From Icerya purchasi (Eukaryota; Arthropoda; Insecta; Hemiptera; Monophlebidae), in the NCBI GenBank assembly GCA_039619475.1, contig CM077115.1, positions 485,906,400 to 485,970,399 on the forward strand: DNA of 64,000 bases, read 5' to 3'. Position numbers and translations under genes: made by a program. This document shows positions 23,849 through 36,180 of the stretch, in pieces. Every line of letters begins with the position of its first letter. Position 1 is the first letter of the stretch. Under the pieces are notes generated by a model that ran no database searches, was not told where the DNA came from, and saw nothing but the letters and a program-made list of their open reading frames with translations.

Positions 23849-24541
23849 ATTTCAGGCCCGGTGGTAAACTAACGTTCAGATAGTCTACCGTTATCTGGGC
23901 TATAACGTTAGAGTTGAATTGTTCGCTGTCGATGTTTTTAAAGTTTATTATCGATTACCGCGATAAGGAATTTCGTCTTCGATCGAACGAAAGCTTGCAC
24001 ACTCATGTATTTCATCACTGCGAATAAACCAGAGACCGTCAACTCCATCTTCTGGAATATAATTACATCTTAAGTTACTGCGATAGACATTACGCATATG
24101 CGTTAATGACTGATATTGTTCACGCTTTTCGGATATGTAAAATGACACAAAGGATGTACGATATTAATATAAACGCAACTCGGTACAAATTTTTCTATAT
24201 GAATAATTTACAAAATCGCTATTCAAACCAGCTGTGCTACCTGAAGAATGAAACAACACTGCTTAACCAATTACACGGTAGTTGGCTTATACGTGTAGAG
24301 TAGCCCCTTATCTTATACGTTTCCAAATGGGGTTAAGAAAACTACCCTGTATCCAGTGCAGATTTTTGTATTTCAGTTCTTCCGATGCATTGATTTTCTG
24401 TTCACGTGTAATCCTAGATATGTTATGGTGTTTTATTCCGTTTTACTGCGAATGTGATTTGAAAAAGAAAAAAAAATTACAATAAATGATCGTCTAATAA
24501 AACAAAATTATACATTATTAAATTATTTTGCGTATCGAAAA
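23846..24541. other. Non-coding stretch
   Basis: No repeat family or exon recognised between the LINE tail and the minisatellite. Confidence 0.5.
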
Positions 24542-24680
24542 ATGTTTAAATGTTTAATTAAATGTTTAATTAAATGTTTAATTAAATGTTTAATTAAATG
24601 TTTAATTAAATGTTTAATTAAATGTTTAATTAAATGTTTAATTAAATGTTTAATTAAATGTTTAATTAAATGTTTAATAG
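24542..24680. repeat. 12-bp minisatellite (TGTTTAATTAAA)
   Basis: About 11.5 almost perfect units. The (KCLI)n frame is an artefact of a 12-bp period. The array abuts the left arm of the foldback at 24.7 kb. Confidence 0.97.
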
Positions 24681-24701
24681 ATTATACAGTAAGTAATTTT
24701 T

Positions 24702-24885
24702 ACAGCAATATGAAAAACAATCATTTAATTTCTATTACATACCCGACACGATTCGAAGACAAAGCTTCATGATCACGGGAGTTATTATTATAATAACTGC
24801 TGTGATCATGAAGCTTTGTCTTTGAAACGCGTCGCGTATTTAATAAAAATGAAATGATTGTTTTTCATATTGGTGTTACAGTAAA
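24702..24885. mobile_element. Foldback of two hammerhead-like arms, head to head
   Basis: Arms of about 80-90 bp are reverse complements around GTTATTATTATAATAAC (24781-24797). Read outward, the left arm (minus) contains CCC, GTGATCATGAAG, CTTTGT, CTTCGAATC-GT-GTC, GGG. The right arm (plus) contains GTGATCATGAAG, CTTTGT, CTTTGAAAC-GC-GTC. Both end in GAA(A/T)C-NN-GTC, the PLE-type stem III plus cleavage triplet. The left arm keeps a CCC/GGG stem I and a GAAG/CTTC stem II. The core is altered in both arms. I read it as two inverted PLE terminal pieces. Confidence 0.55.
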
Positions 24886-25232
24886 CATAAACAATAAGTG
24901 TAATAAACAGATATAACGTCGTCACTAAAGTCTCTATATGAATGTAAGATGTTGTGTTAACGCTATGGATTCTTTTTCATAACTCGAAAATCTCTACAGC
25001 CATCACAGAGCATTTATACGTAATGTAATGTCTTTATTTAAATCTTGCGTTGAGATTGCGTTGAGATTGCGTTGAGATTGCGGTGAAAGATAATCTACCG
25101 AATGTTGCATTTTTTTCATACCGAATATGTCTACATGTATGTTTTTAGTAATAATACTCGTGAAATGTTTACAGCGTAAGTTTATATATTTTAGTCCTTA
25201 TTCAATTGTTCCACACCATTCTCTATTATGAG
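24886..25232. other. Short stretch with an 11-bp tandem repeat
   Basis: TTGCGTTGAGA is repeated about 3.5 times at 25045-25083. Otherwise nothing recognised. Confidence 0.6.
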
Positions 25233-25522
25233 CAAGGGCGTCGCCAGCCGATGAGCCAGGGAGGGGCAAGATGATAGAAAGAGGATATGAGCTATAGGAG
25301 AAATAAAATGTACAATTTGCGAGAATGCTTAATATTTCATTATTAAACAAGAATAAAATCTTAATTAAAACATAATTTTCATGGGTTTCTGGTAAAATTT
25401 TTATACTACTTTATTATAAAAGTCTTCCAAATTTTCCGTGATTACGCGTCTATCAATACTAAATTTTTGAGGCTCCGTGGGGGGCAAAGGCCCTCCCCTA
25501 TCCCCCCTTGGCGAATCACATG
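25233..25522. mobile_element. Small non-autonomous hAT-like element
   Basis: The left end CAAGGGCGTCGCCAG and the reverse complement of the right end CATGTGATTCGCCAAG form an imperfect terminal inverted repeat (10 of 14 positions). Each is followed inward by a G-rich block (GGGAGGGGCAA and GGGGGGATAGGGGAGGGC). The flanking octamers ATTATGAG and ATTAATAG match at 6 of 8 positions, compatible with an old hAT target duplication. The interior is AT-rich and non-coding. Confidence 0.6.
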
Positions 25523-28380
25523 ATTAATAGTGAGCCGCCGAACATTTTGTATTTTGCTAGTCAAACAGTTTTGTTTTGTTTTTTTTTTTGGTACATACTT
25601 AGATCGGGCGAGGGAGTGTCATAGCCCATCGATACCCCGTATAAAGAGCCAACACTTGAGAGGAGTTTTCTTTAAATTATCAAAGTTTTACTTATTACAA
25701 TCGTTAATATTTTTTAATATGTATTTCCGTTTATGCTTCCGTTATTATTACTGTTAGACTGAATTATTATTGATTGGCGTGGGTTTACTTTTGAACTTAC
25801 GGCATATTAATGTCGCTCTCAGCCCGAGTTATATTATATTTTTGTCCGCGGTTTTGTCCCGTTCTTTATATAGAATACCAAAGGCTAAGAATTTAAAAAA
25901 GAACTAAAAGACGGGTAGGAATGGCAAGGGGTTTAATGAAAACGATTTTTCTAAGAGAATTTTTGAACAGAAAAAAAGGGAGATAGAGTGTCAAGGCATT
26001 TTATTGAATGAAGCGTCAAGTCGCTGCCATTTTGATTTCCTTATACGTGTTCGTGTTTAAAACTGTGAACGCTTAATGGTCTCATCTGTTTTAGATTGAC
26101 GGCTGTGCATGGTCAATTTCATGTACACGTCATCAGCTGAAGAATATTATATGAGGGAAGGCAGATCACGCGACAACTTTTTTATCAGCAGTGGCCCGAG
26201 TAATTTTATGAGTCATACGGCGAGCCGGCATTTTACCGAGCGGAAGAGAAAAGTTGAATCAGCATTTCGTTTCAGGTAGAAAGTTCTTAGTCACCGTTAA
26301 GGAACACAGCTAGAGAGACTTCTTGGTCGCCATTAGGCTGATGACGCGACCTGATAATGATTCGGACACTTTATTTATTGCTAGATGAAAGTAAACAGAA
26401 GCGATATCTATGTTCCTCCGCGAGGCTTTTCGCCGTAAATTACCAAACGTAGGGGTGCTTTGCAACGATATTAATTTCGGCTGTCACGCTACGATGATTG
26501 TGACCTTCCTGACTCATTGTTATTCCATTCTGCCTCTAATGGTGCCCCTTCCGACCGTAATCAGGGGGTGAGTGTAAATCGAACTAATTTCTAGTAAAAT
26601 GTTTGACGTAATCATCGAAAATAAAGCGCAGTATTTAATCAGTACGGTGCGATTTATTTACTTATTTATGTATGTATGTATTTATGTATGTATGTATGTA
26701 TTTATTTATTTATTTATTTATTTTTTATGCGCTATGAAAATTAAATTGGCAAATATTCGACTGCTATTCTATCGTGGACAAATTTGAATTTTTTTCCGCG
26801 TACCCGCTTCTTCTTATTAGGATAACTAACACGCCTTATTAAACTGTCGATAGAATAACTTCAGAGTGAATTTAAAACGCGGATTACATCCATTTTGCGC
26901 TGGACGAAAAAAGAAAGATTCGACGACGCATCCCATCGACTTGCTAGAAAATGCATAAAAACTCGGAACTCGTTCATCACTTGCTCGCGAGTAATCTTTT
27001 CATGCGCTTCGTTTACATTGCCTTCTTTCTCACTTGTTCGTTCTATAGCATTAATACAGCAGTCCTCTTTCGTGGATGTTTTCGTTTTTTTCCCGCTAAA
27101 TTTTCGCTTCATCTTGTTCTAATTAAAGCATGATTGAACCGGCAGCCACGCTCTCCCGTCGTTTTTAATCGTAATTTTAATTAAGTATCGAATAGAGTGT
27201 AGCGTGAATATTTTATATTGCGCGCCATCTCGTTTTGCTTCTCTCTTTTGTTTTTCTCATCATTTTCCCATATCGGATCGATAGGAGCTCACGTGTTCAC
27301 GCGACATCTTCGGTGTAAATACGCCACCGCGTAAGTCGCAATTTATTACTGTTTCAGATTTAATGGCGGAACTAGACGCAATAGTATCAATGTGTAATTA
27401 TATTAATTTGTAAACATGTTTCTCAAAAAAAAAAAAAAAAGGACACATTATAATACCGATATGGAGTTTATAACTCGATGAACTAACGTAATAATAATTT
27501 AAATTTACCAAATTTACAGTAAATTGAGTTCCCCCACGTTCGCGTTATTTCGGTTGCATCATATAAACCTGCTACGATAGTTACAGAGATCGCTTCGGCA
27601 CGCGTTTTGAACTATTTTAATCGACGCTAAATCACATTGGCAGTTAAAAATCGCGAGCGATATCTTCAGATACTCTTAAGAAATTTCTGGGCCCAGCGTG
27701 GTCCAATCATTTCAAACACTTAGGCCCAAGGTTAGATAATATTACTTTCACAATAAGCGTAGGATTAAAAGTAAAATCTCTGTGGCCAGATCGTAAATTT
27801 TATTTAGGTGTAAATAACAAGCTATTTGCAAATCATTGGTCCGGCCTGGCCAGTACATGCCGTTACACATTCTCGCCCAGTTTAGTCTTCTGTTAGCAGT
27901 GTGCGTTATCATAAATTACGACTAATCCGAGATGTTCCACTAGCGTGAGTATTCTTCACGTGAATAGAAATACGCAAGAGCATTAATCGTGCAAGAAATG
28001 TTACAAACTTTCTTCAAACTCAAATTCTGCAAAGTGAAAAATCCATGCGAAAGAAGTAATAGCCCATAATTTTTCCCATATCGGGCTAATCGGTAGAAGA
28101 ACAATTATACTAACCGTAAAGACTTTTAAAAGCTGTAAAATATTTTATCTAATTTCTTGTTTGTATGCTTTTTTTTTGGGTTTCATTGATAGTTCGGCAA
28201 CAGATAAATTTCTCCTCTTTTTCGATTAGTATAGGTTTTTGTTCGTTTTTTCTACTAATCTAAACATGCACGCTATAAATAAGTGTTTCGATGGTATTTA
28301 CTTACATTTGGAATACGGTGGAGTAATTGCTGGATTCTTGCAGAACGAACTTGAAATATTACATATTCGGATGTATGTAT
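25523..28380. other. Non-coding stretch
   Basis: It contains a TATG/TTTA microsatellite (about 26660-26725) and an A17 tract (about 27426-27441). No gene or dispersed family recognised. Confidence 0.5.
26660..26725. repeat. (TATG)n/(TTTA)n microsatellite
   Basis: TATTTATGTATGTATG units grade into TTTATTTATTTA. Confidence 0.9.
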
Positions 28381-28573
28381 ATTTGAAACAAATATAACAC
28401 AATTTAAATACACAATACTATATTATTTATTTAATAAAACAACACTGACTAGTTTTTCGGATAATTGTATCCATCTTCATAGTGATATATGGATACAATT
28501 ATCCGAAACTAGTCTGTATTGTTTTAAAATAATATAGTATTGTGTATTTAAAGTGTGTTATATTTATTTCAAA
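28381..28573. mobile_element. Second hammerhead-like foldback
   Basis: Arms of about 90 bp pair around the centre CTTCATAGTGATAT (about 28475-28488). On the minus strand the left arm reads CACT, ATGAAGA, T, GGATA-CAAT-TATCC, GAAAAAC-TA-GTC, AGTG: stem I CACT/AGTG, stem II GGATA/TATCC, and GUC as the cleavage triplet. The right arm (plus, 28491-28514) has GGATA-CAAT-TATCC-GAAAC-TA-GTC without the upstream core. CUGANGA reads AUGAAGA, so only C3 is wrong in the left arm. Outside the motif both arms continue into AT-rich sequence ending near TTTGAAACA. There is no coding sequence. Confidence 0.6.
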
Positions 28574-28880
28574 GTTTATAAAATATCGCAAAAAGTATGA
28601 AAGAAAATCACATTAATTGTATGTATCTTATTTTTTTTTCCTATTCGAGAGTTTATAATTAAGCCGCGTGCAGAACGTTTCAAACGTACAAATGTAAACA
28701 TGCTTAAAACAAAAGCTGAAACTACTTTCTTAAGTAATTAAGAAACAATGTTTTTCTTTTATGTTTTACATTTTTAAATAATTTGCGGGTCCCACAGGTA
28801 ATTGCCCGTCTGTGGGTTCCCAACATAATTATATCGTTTATTCATAAATATACATCTTAAAACTAATACGTCATAATCAT

Positions 28881-28926
<46 letters not shown>
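28881..28926. repeat. (TA)n microsatellite
   Basis: Uninterrupted TA run of about 23 units. Confidence 0.95.
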
Positions 28927-28927
<1 letters not shown>

Positions 28928-29539
28928 CTTAATTACACTCAACTTCTATTTTCACTAAAGTACGTCTTATAATCACCGCATATCCTAAAACAACATTTAC
29001 ACGTAAGCCAAAAGGAATGCAACTAAAAGAAGGAGCCACCATACATTAGTACCTAAGAACCAAAAGGCTTTTTTTTTAAACTCAGTTATAATTATTTACT
29101 TTCTCCACCAGTTCCCCGCCTTTTTCATTCGTCTACTGATTTCTCATTCTTTACACTAAGCTATCAACCAAATTTTTATTTTGTCTTTCCATATGTTCAA
29201 ATTACATTGGTTTATTTTAGTATGTTACCCAATATTTGACTCGGAACTTTCTCTTCAACATTGTCAATTTTATTGTTAATCCCTTTAGGTCTTATAAAGC
29301 ATAATTTTTCATAGTTCCTAGAAACTCTTTCCCTTGTCGGTAATCTTCTTTTTTCTGTTTTATACCCCTTAATATTTGTAGCGTACTGTAATAAAAAAGA
29401 ACATTTTTATCCGAATGTTTAAGATATTTTTGTATTAAAAATTGCAGTGAAATCGGTTTAATACCTAAAGAAGAGGGTCAGCTTTTAGTTTCATTTTTCA
29501 TTGATTCTAATAGGGGGTTTTACACGCGTACGTACTAAA

Positions 29540-29726
29540 ACCCGTAGCAGTTCCCCACTACGACTCTCAGTGTTTCGTTCATTCTCTCCTTTCCTTCTCC
29601 ATCTGTTATCCAACCTCTTGATTCTTTTTTGTCAGCTATCTTTGATCGTGTAAAGATTTGATTGCCGCTTTGGTTCTTGGGCCAATGTCCATGTTGACGA
29701 ACCCATACAAAAAAAAAAAAAAAAAA
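29540..29726 (+). mobile_element. Possible LINE 3' end with poly(A)
   Basis: A pyrimidine-rich segment ends in CCATGTTGACGAACCC and then an A tract (about 29709-29726). This resembles the TGTTGACATGCCC plus poly(A) end of the LINE at 10.6 kb. There is no surviving protein motif. Confidence 0.3.
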
Positions 29727-31439
29727 TTAATAAACAAATAAATAATAAAAAATAAATAAACGCTTATATTTTGTATTCTTAATGACGACAAATCGAACTG
29801 GGAAATTGGACGCGGAAGTGACGAAGAATTTTGCTGTTCTAGAACTTCTCAATGTGTGTTTTCATTTAATTTTTAACGGTGCCATCTTTCTAGGTGTAAT
29901 TTTAATCGCTGGTTAATCGAGATATTTCATTTTTATCAGTTTCTTGAGAGGTGCAAGCATTAACGACGATATTAAATTCGCTTCTTTTTTTTTTTTTTTA
30001 AATTAAGTAAGCAGCCCTTAATTATAAAACGAACTTTTATAAACGTTTTACTTTTCTATGTATGTTTTACATCTGGTATACAGTTTTAGTTGTCCGGTTT
30101 ATATGTATTTTGCTGATTTATTTAACAGTAACATAGATCGTTCTTTGAACAAACTCGGCAGAGTGGTTTCGAAGAGATGGTGGCTAATCGTTTCTGAAAA
30201 CCACTAATGTTTAAGTTAAACTGACTTGTGGATAGCCGTTTCTAAGGTCACTCATTACATAAATTACCGTCCACTTTAACGACTTGCGCAACTTACTTGA
30301 AAACCGATTAACGGAACAATTATTTAGATTACGATAATTTTAAGAGATCTCAGCATATTTCGGAATGAGCTATTTCCGATTCAATTTATGGAAATGTTCT
30401 TCCTGTGTAAAATTTAAAAGATACACGCCCGTGCTTGCATACGAAAAGAGTTCTTGATGATAGGCGAGTGATTTTACCATTAAGATACTTTGACAGTGAT
30501 TTCATTTTTTTTTCTAATGTTTCATATTTATAAATGGGTAAACAAAATCATTCACGAAATTTTACGGATACTGCGATAAAGTGGTTCGTATGTTCATATT
30601 TAATTTGCAAACCGTAAAAAAAAAAAAAAATCTCTACACTCTGCACGTTAAAACTCTGGTGGCTACATTGTCTGTCCTGTTTTTATCATCTTACATAGCT
30701 GAAATTTCAGCAATTAACAAAGTCGACTGCACACAAAGTCAAGAGCTAAAATCGTCACACAACAGATTCAATTTCAGCTTAGTAACAAACGATAGATTCA
30801 ACGGATGTGATTAAACTTAGTTGCCAGACGGAGCACAATAAAATTATATAAATTACGCGGAGTATAGTAAATACGTCGGAGAAGAATATGGCGTGGACAT
30901 TAACAAGCAGGTAGATTATCTTCGAAATAAAAAACTTCCGTATAAAGAACGGTGTTTTAAACGTTTCGCGGGCAAGGCTCACTAAAATGTACCTTTGTAT
31001 CCGGTCCAAATTTTTAAAAACGCATTTATGAGTGGTGGGAATCATATCGTAAAATATCAGGTGGCTATTGACCATTAAAATTACAGAAAAAAAAAAGTGA
31101 GCTATGTGTGGCGATAGTGGTGAAATATTGGTGTATAGAGCACGAAATAGCCAGACACGGTATATAATGAAAGTGATCGCATCAGAAGTATGACGCAAGT
31201 TAAAAAGGAGAAAAAATATACGATAATACGGGTTAATCAACGATTAATTCACATTGTTAATTAATAAAGACGAACAAATGCATGCACAGTACATGCATGT
31301 TTTTCGTCGTTTGGCCATGCAGTTCGCAGTGAGCGGAAAGGAGAAACGCCGATATTTCAAGCAAAGCGCCCTCCCTCCTAATAAAAAAGCTCGAATGCGA
31401 ATACGTTTATTTACCCGCTTCACATTGTATGATCCGGTA

Positions 31440-31795
31440 AGATCGGATGAAGTATATTTGTGTACAGCGTCCATTACGAAAGTAGTCTCGGATTCGATTC
31501 CGGCCGATGACAGAAATTACTACGAAAAACTAAATTAAAAATATTCGCTAACGGTCACGTGAAAGGCAATGGCAAACATCCATACCATCATGCGCGCGCT
31601 AGTTAGTAGGACTGCACTCCTGTATCGTGATAAATCAAACAATTACAATATCAGTTTCAAGTGTAGTCTTGCGTCTATACACTAGCGTGTTGAGTATAAC
31701 AATTGCCATGAACACTACATGTCTGTACAGAGCTGAAATGTAAGGTAGTTGCCGACGCTCAGGAATTAAGTATGGCAGTGTGATAATAGTAACTA
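31440..31795 (+). mobile_element. SINE-II copy 2
   Basis: B box GGATTCGATTCC (31490-31501), CCGATGACAGAAATTACTAC, GTGAAAGGCAATGGCAAAC, ATGCGCGCGCTAGTTAG, AGGACTGCACTC, a TATCAGTTTCAAGTGTAGTC block, and a 3' part with CATGTCTGTACAGAG. Block order is the same as in copy 1. No obvious simple tail. Confidence 0.75.
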
Positions 31796-34700
31796 TATAG
31801 GTTTCGCTTAATTCTACTTGATCTGAAAACAACTTCACAAACGCATTAGAATATGAAGTTATTTATCATTAAAAGATGTATATAGGGAAGTTAGTTATAT
31901 TAAGCGAAAAATGTGTGTGCCAGCGCAGTTGTAGCTAAAAAATTTTTCTGATCGATAATACTTTTTTCTTTTTCTTTTTTATATTATTTTTGAGAAATTT
32001 TAGAATTGAACCGATCATCTTTTTTAACTTCAAAAGCTTTTAATTTCTTTCAGCAGAAGCAAGAGTTAAATTAAACGGACAGTTCCGCGAATCAAATATC
32101 TACACGTCTCCTGCAGTACTGATTAACGATGAAAAAAATAGATTAACTTAATAATGCGACGAGGAATTTATTAAAAAGCGCAATGACTACTCTAGACGAC
32201 TAATAATTGTCACAGTGCGGGGGGCTGTCTTCTGTGTACTATTACAATGTTACTAAATCGTCATTACGATGACGTGGACGGCGTGATGAATTGAAATGAA
32301 GTTATCTGACGTTGAAGTAGAAATAAAATTGATTTAGATGCGTCGTTATCGGCGAAATATTGAAATAGACGCACGTACGACTGCCGCAGTCATAAAAAGG
32401 GATATGGACCTTCTTTTAGCAGTCATAACATCGCTATAGGTGTATGCTGGTAACGATTTTGAATGAAATGAGCAAATTCGAAGCGTTTAATGATAATACC
32501 TACCTACCTACGTCGAATATACCTTTTTTCAAATTGTTCGTTCAGTTGTACCACTACTACACGGACAATCGTGATAACCGCCTGTATTCATCGCGCATTC
32601 GTAATGATGGTGTTTACTGGTCTGCAGGTTTGCACTTTTCTCTGAGGTGCAACGCTGAAGTGTGTATATATTTTTGTAGGGCAACCTATTTATACTTCTG
32701 TCTACTAGTCGTCTGCTGTCGAACTCGGCGCGTCGATTCAACGTTGCCGAGATGCATTCTGGATATACCTTTGGCCACTGCGATCACGATTTGAAGTATT
32801 ATAATATCGCGGCACAATGCGGAGTATGCAAAGAAAGCGAATCTAACCGTGCACTTCTAGAAAATCTGCGGGGAGACGTTAACAATTATCGTTGCTGCTG
32901 AGAATTTCGAGAGATCAGGGTGCTCCAGGGAGATGGAGGGAGACTGTTACATTTTCCATTTATTTTCACGCGTTTCCAGCAAGTTTGACAACAGCCGTTC
33001 AAGCGCGATGCGGTATTATTACGAAAAATCACCGCGAACTTTTCATCTCTGTACGAAATGACATAGATAGTTAGGCACGTGTGGGTGAAGTAATGTTGTA
33101 CACATGATTTTGTAGTTCCTGTCATGTTTACACGTACTTTGAATCGTAGGATAAGGCAAATTGAGTAGCGTAACAGGAATTCGAAAAGGAGCAGGGTGTA
33201 CGTGCAGAGAACGGTCACCGAAGCTATCGTTGTGGCTGGAAATTCCAACGAGTAGTTTGCACAAATTAATAAGAGGACAGACGGAAACTGTTCCAGGTAA
33301 GCGGTGGTACAGAAGCTTCAAATGGAAAAATTAAATCCGCACAGTGCACCGCCTGCCGTGAAAATAGTACGGCGATTGAGGGAAAGAAATTTTTTTTCTC
33401 GAAAAACTCACGGTAATGGAGCGAGAAAGAGGTTTAGGCAGAAAAGTGAAAAAATCAAAAATAGGAATAGCAGCGGTAAAACTGAAGCGACCATGGCGGA
33501 GAATAAATGAAAGGAACGGGTAAGTAAGTGCGATTTTAAGGTGTGCGATAGACGATCCATTAGAAGAAATTCGATTCTGCATAAAGATCATCGCCGGATT
33601 TACTTTATGCGACTGACTTTTGAAAGATATGTGATATACATGTACCATTGCTTTTTTTCACTGAACCCGGTTAGAAAGTTGGGAAGGATGCCGCTATTTA
33701 AAAAATTCCGTCTAATTCCGACTTATTTATCATGCGTTCGATGAGATTTTAAAAAGCTTGGCAGCTGAATTTTACCTCACACCCTCATTGGCACCCGGCC
33801 ATTGAGTCTTTGGACTACACTTAAATTCATGTACACACATAGTCTAACGCTACGAGATCAAAACTAGGTTGTTACTTATTTTTCACAGCGTATAGAAAAT
33901 TCATAGGAGTTTCCGTCCGTCGTATTCTGAAAAAAAAAAAAGCGAACATATCGATTTACAGTAAAGTTTCGTTTAGTCATCGGAACGTTTTAGTCCTTCC
34001 GAGGTAAAATAAATAAAAGCAATTAGTACTTTAACGATATATATATAAATATATATTGTTAGTCGGGAACTTCTTTGATTAAAAAAATGACCGTATTGTC
34101 GGAAATTATAGATTTTATTCTTTAGGATTTACTGATCTGGCAACTGCGAAACTCTACCTCGGATTATTAAACGAGCCATCTCCTTTTTGAAACGTGTAAC
34201 GATTTAATTGGTTCTCTTTTACTTTTGTCTTTGCAAATTCTAGAAAAAAGTCGCTAATAAAAACGTGACATTTAATCTCCGTCCGCTTGCCGTTGTGTTA
34301 GTGTATCTTTGGTAATGCAGAGTTTTGATACTTTCCGGGCTTGGGTGTTTAATTATTCAAGTCGGCTACAATTCTTTATACTTTCCCGTTAGCTCTGCCG
34401 CAGCGAAAAGAAAGTAAAAACATCCGAAATAAAAATAAAAACCGACAAAAAGAACGAAGAAAGTCGGTAGCACAGGCATCAGTGCGAGCGCGACGCCGGT
34501 CGCTTGATTCATTAAGGGGTACATTTCGGATTTTTAACTCGGAGAATACATGTGAGAGAGCGGAGCACACGTGTTTGTTAAATTGGACTTAATGAAGTCC
34601 GCCTATTTGGCGTCTTGTCGCTACCAGAGTTTCCAGCAAAAAATAGAAGCGACGAATAAGCCGGGATCATCCTGTACAGCGACCAGTATAACCGAATAGT

Positions 34701-36039
34701 AATTATTCCTCGTAACAGATGCCTTTTAACGGCCGCACTCGAAACAGTATCTCCTTTCGCTGGTAATTGAAGCGGACCAAAAAAACACCGATCCTCGCCG
34801 CCGTCTCTCGACAGTTTAATTTCGGGCGATTCTGAGAAAAACGATTTTTTCATCGCGTCGCAACTTCGAAGAAACTCTAATCATCGCGTTGGTGAAAGAT
34901 GTACTTTATTATGTCACTGATTTTAAAGATGGCGCGCTCTTAACCTGTGTCCATTAACCTCGCCTTTTCGGCAATGCGCATTGCCGCAACTGGCACGAAG
35001 TGTCTTCGAAATTCTTTCGACCCAAATTCGATTCGTAACTTCAGCCGGGTCGAGAAAACATCGTTGTCTCTTCGCGTTTTTTTTCTACTTTTTCTTTTTG
35101 GGCTCGTCAACCAGGGACCCCGCTATCCACAAACGACAGCAAGATGAGTCAATCGATTAAAACTTAATTCGATCGAAAATAACTAAAATAAAGGGACCAG
35201 TGGCAAACAGATTGCGAAGGAAAGGACACATAGCACAATAGGGAAGCCGTAACTTTAAGCGGAGTAAATAAAGCGTAGAACGTTCAGCAGAAAGAGGAGA
35301 ACACTCGAAGGAAATGTGATTAGCCGTCGCAGACGCAACGGCTTTATTAGGATGTAGAGAGACGATAGCGCGAAGAGGAGGCAGTAAAGTATGATAAAAG
35401 CGTAGGCGAATAATAGAGACAACAACAGAAGGTGGAAGAGAAGGAAACTCTGAGAACCGTAAGAAGGAAGATTCGGTTGAATTACCGAATATACTTCATC
35501 AGTACAAAATCCTTCTATACTTTTAAGCGGGTTGTGATCTCGATCGGTTCCAATTGTTTTTCGGTGCGATCGTAAATCGCGCAGCAACAGGAAAATTGAT
35601 TGTGGAAACTTTTAAAAATACTTTACGCTTCGAAAACTTTTTTTTTTTTATTTCAATGATTTTTTTGTATGCTGAAAAAAAAAACGATTAAAATGAGTGG
35701 AGCTAATTAATTTTAGGAAATTCCGAACGGATTTTAAAAATTCCTTTATGATTCTTCAAAAGGATGTGAAAAGCGAGTCTCATGCACTTGGTAGAACATA
35801 GCATTCAGACTTTTGATACTGGAACGAAAGTCACGCCATAAAAAAATAACAAAAGAAAGCTATGACCAGAGCAGGACCGGCCGGTTCGTTTCTCTCAGCC
35901 GCCTTTGTTTATTGAAGTTAAACTTCTTATGGCACAGTAGAAATAAATTTCGTTACAAACGTATAAGGTAGGTATGTGTATTTGTCTGTGTGTGTAAGTA
36001 TGTATAACTGTCTGTCTGGGTCTAATAGTATACCAAAAT
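31796..36039. other. Non-coding stretch
   Basis: Mixed composition, with CG-richer patches (about 32.3-32.9 and 34.3-35.2 kb). Open frames here (e.g. 32444-32794, 33331-33648, 35255-35587 minus) have no recognisable domain and no supporting splice sites. Confidence 0.4.
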
Positions 36040-36180
36040 GATTAAATGTATATAGTTAAGTATTGTTATCGCACTACAGATGCAGCCCAAATGAGTGCTA
36101 TACACTGCTGTGTACGAAACTAGCGCCGCATATTATTGTTATCACTCGGTATCGAACCCGATACCTCAGGCCAAACGCGA
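36040..36180 (-). mobile_element. SINE-II copy 3 (minus strand, internally deleted)
   Basis: The reverse complement has the B box GGGTTCGATACCGAG, then directly ATATGCGGCGCTAG, GTACACAGCAG, GGGCTGCATCTGTAGTG and GCGATAACAA. These match copy 1. The GGCAATGGCAAAC block is missing, so an internal deletion has joined the head to the body. Confidence 0.62.

Larger units (their letters stand above)
28574..31439. other. Non-coding stretch
   Basis: It contains (TA)n at 28881-28926. The pyrimidine-rich segment 29540-29708, ending in GTCCATGTTGACGAACCC plus an A20 tract, resembles the LINE 3' ends in this window but is not certain. The 153-codon minus-strand frame at 30779-31240 includes NLDRIQRYILVSLARE, vaguely like a LINE RT C-terminus, and is otherwise unrecognised. 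Confidence 0.4.

Noticed and set aside
24542..24680. Possible CRISPR-like or repeat-protein array (KCLI)n
   Set aside because: A perfect 12-bp period with no spacers. It is a minisatellite.
28491..28514. Active hammerhead ribozyme in the right arm of the foldback
   Set aside because: The upstream CUGANGA core is missing at the palindrome centre, so this arm alone cannot form a hammerhead.
30779..31240. 153-codon minus-strand frame
   Set aside because: The longest of the unexplained frames except one PLE/SINE-adjacent case, but hydrophobic, AT-driven and without a clear domain. The NLDRIQR segment is only weakly LINE-like.
32444..32794. 116-codon plus-strand frame with several Cys
   Set aside because: No domain, signal or splice support. 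Length is within chance expectation for 64 kb.
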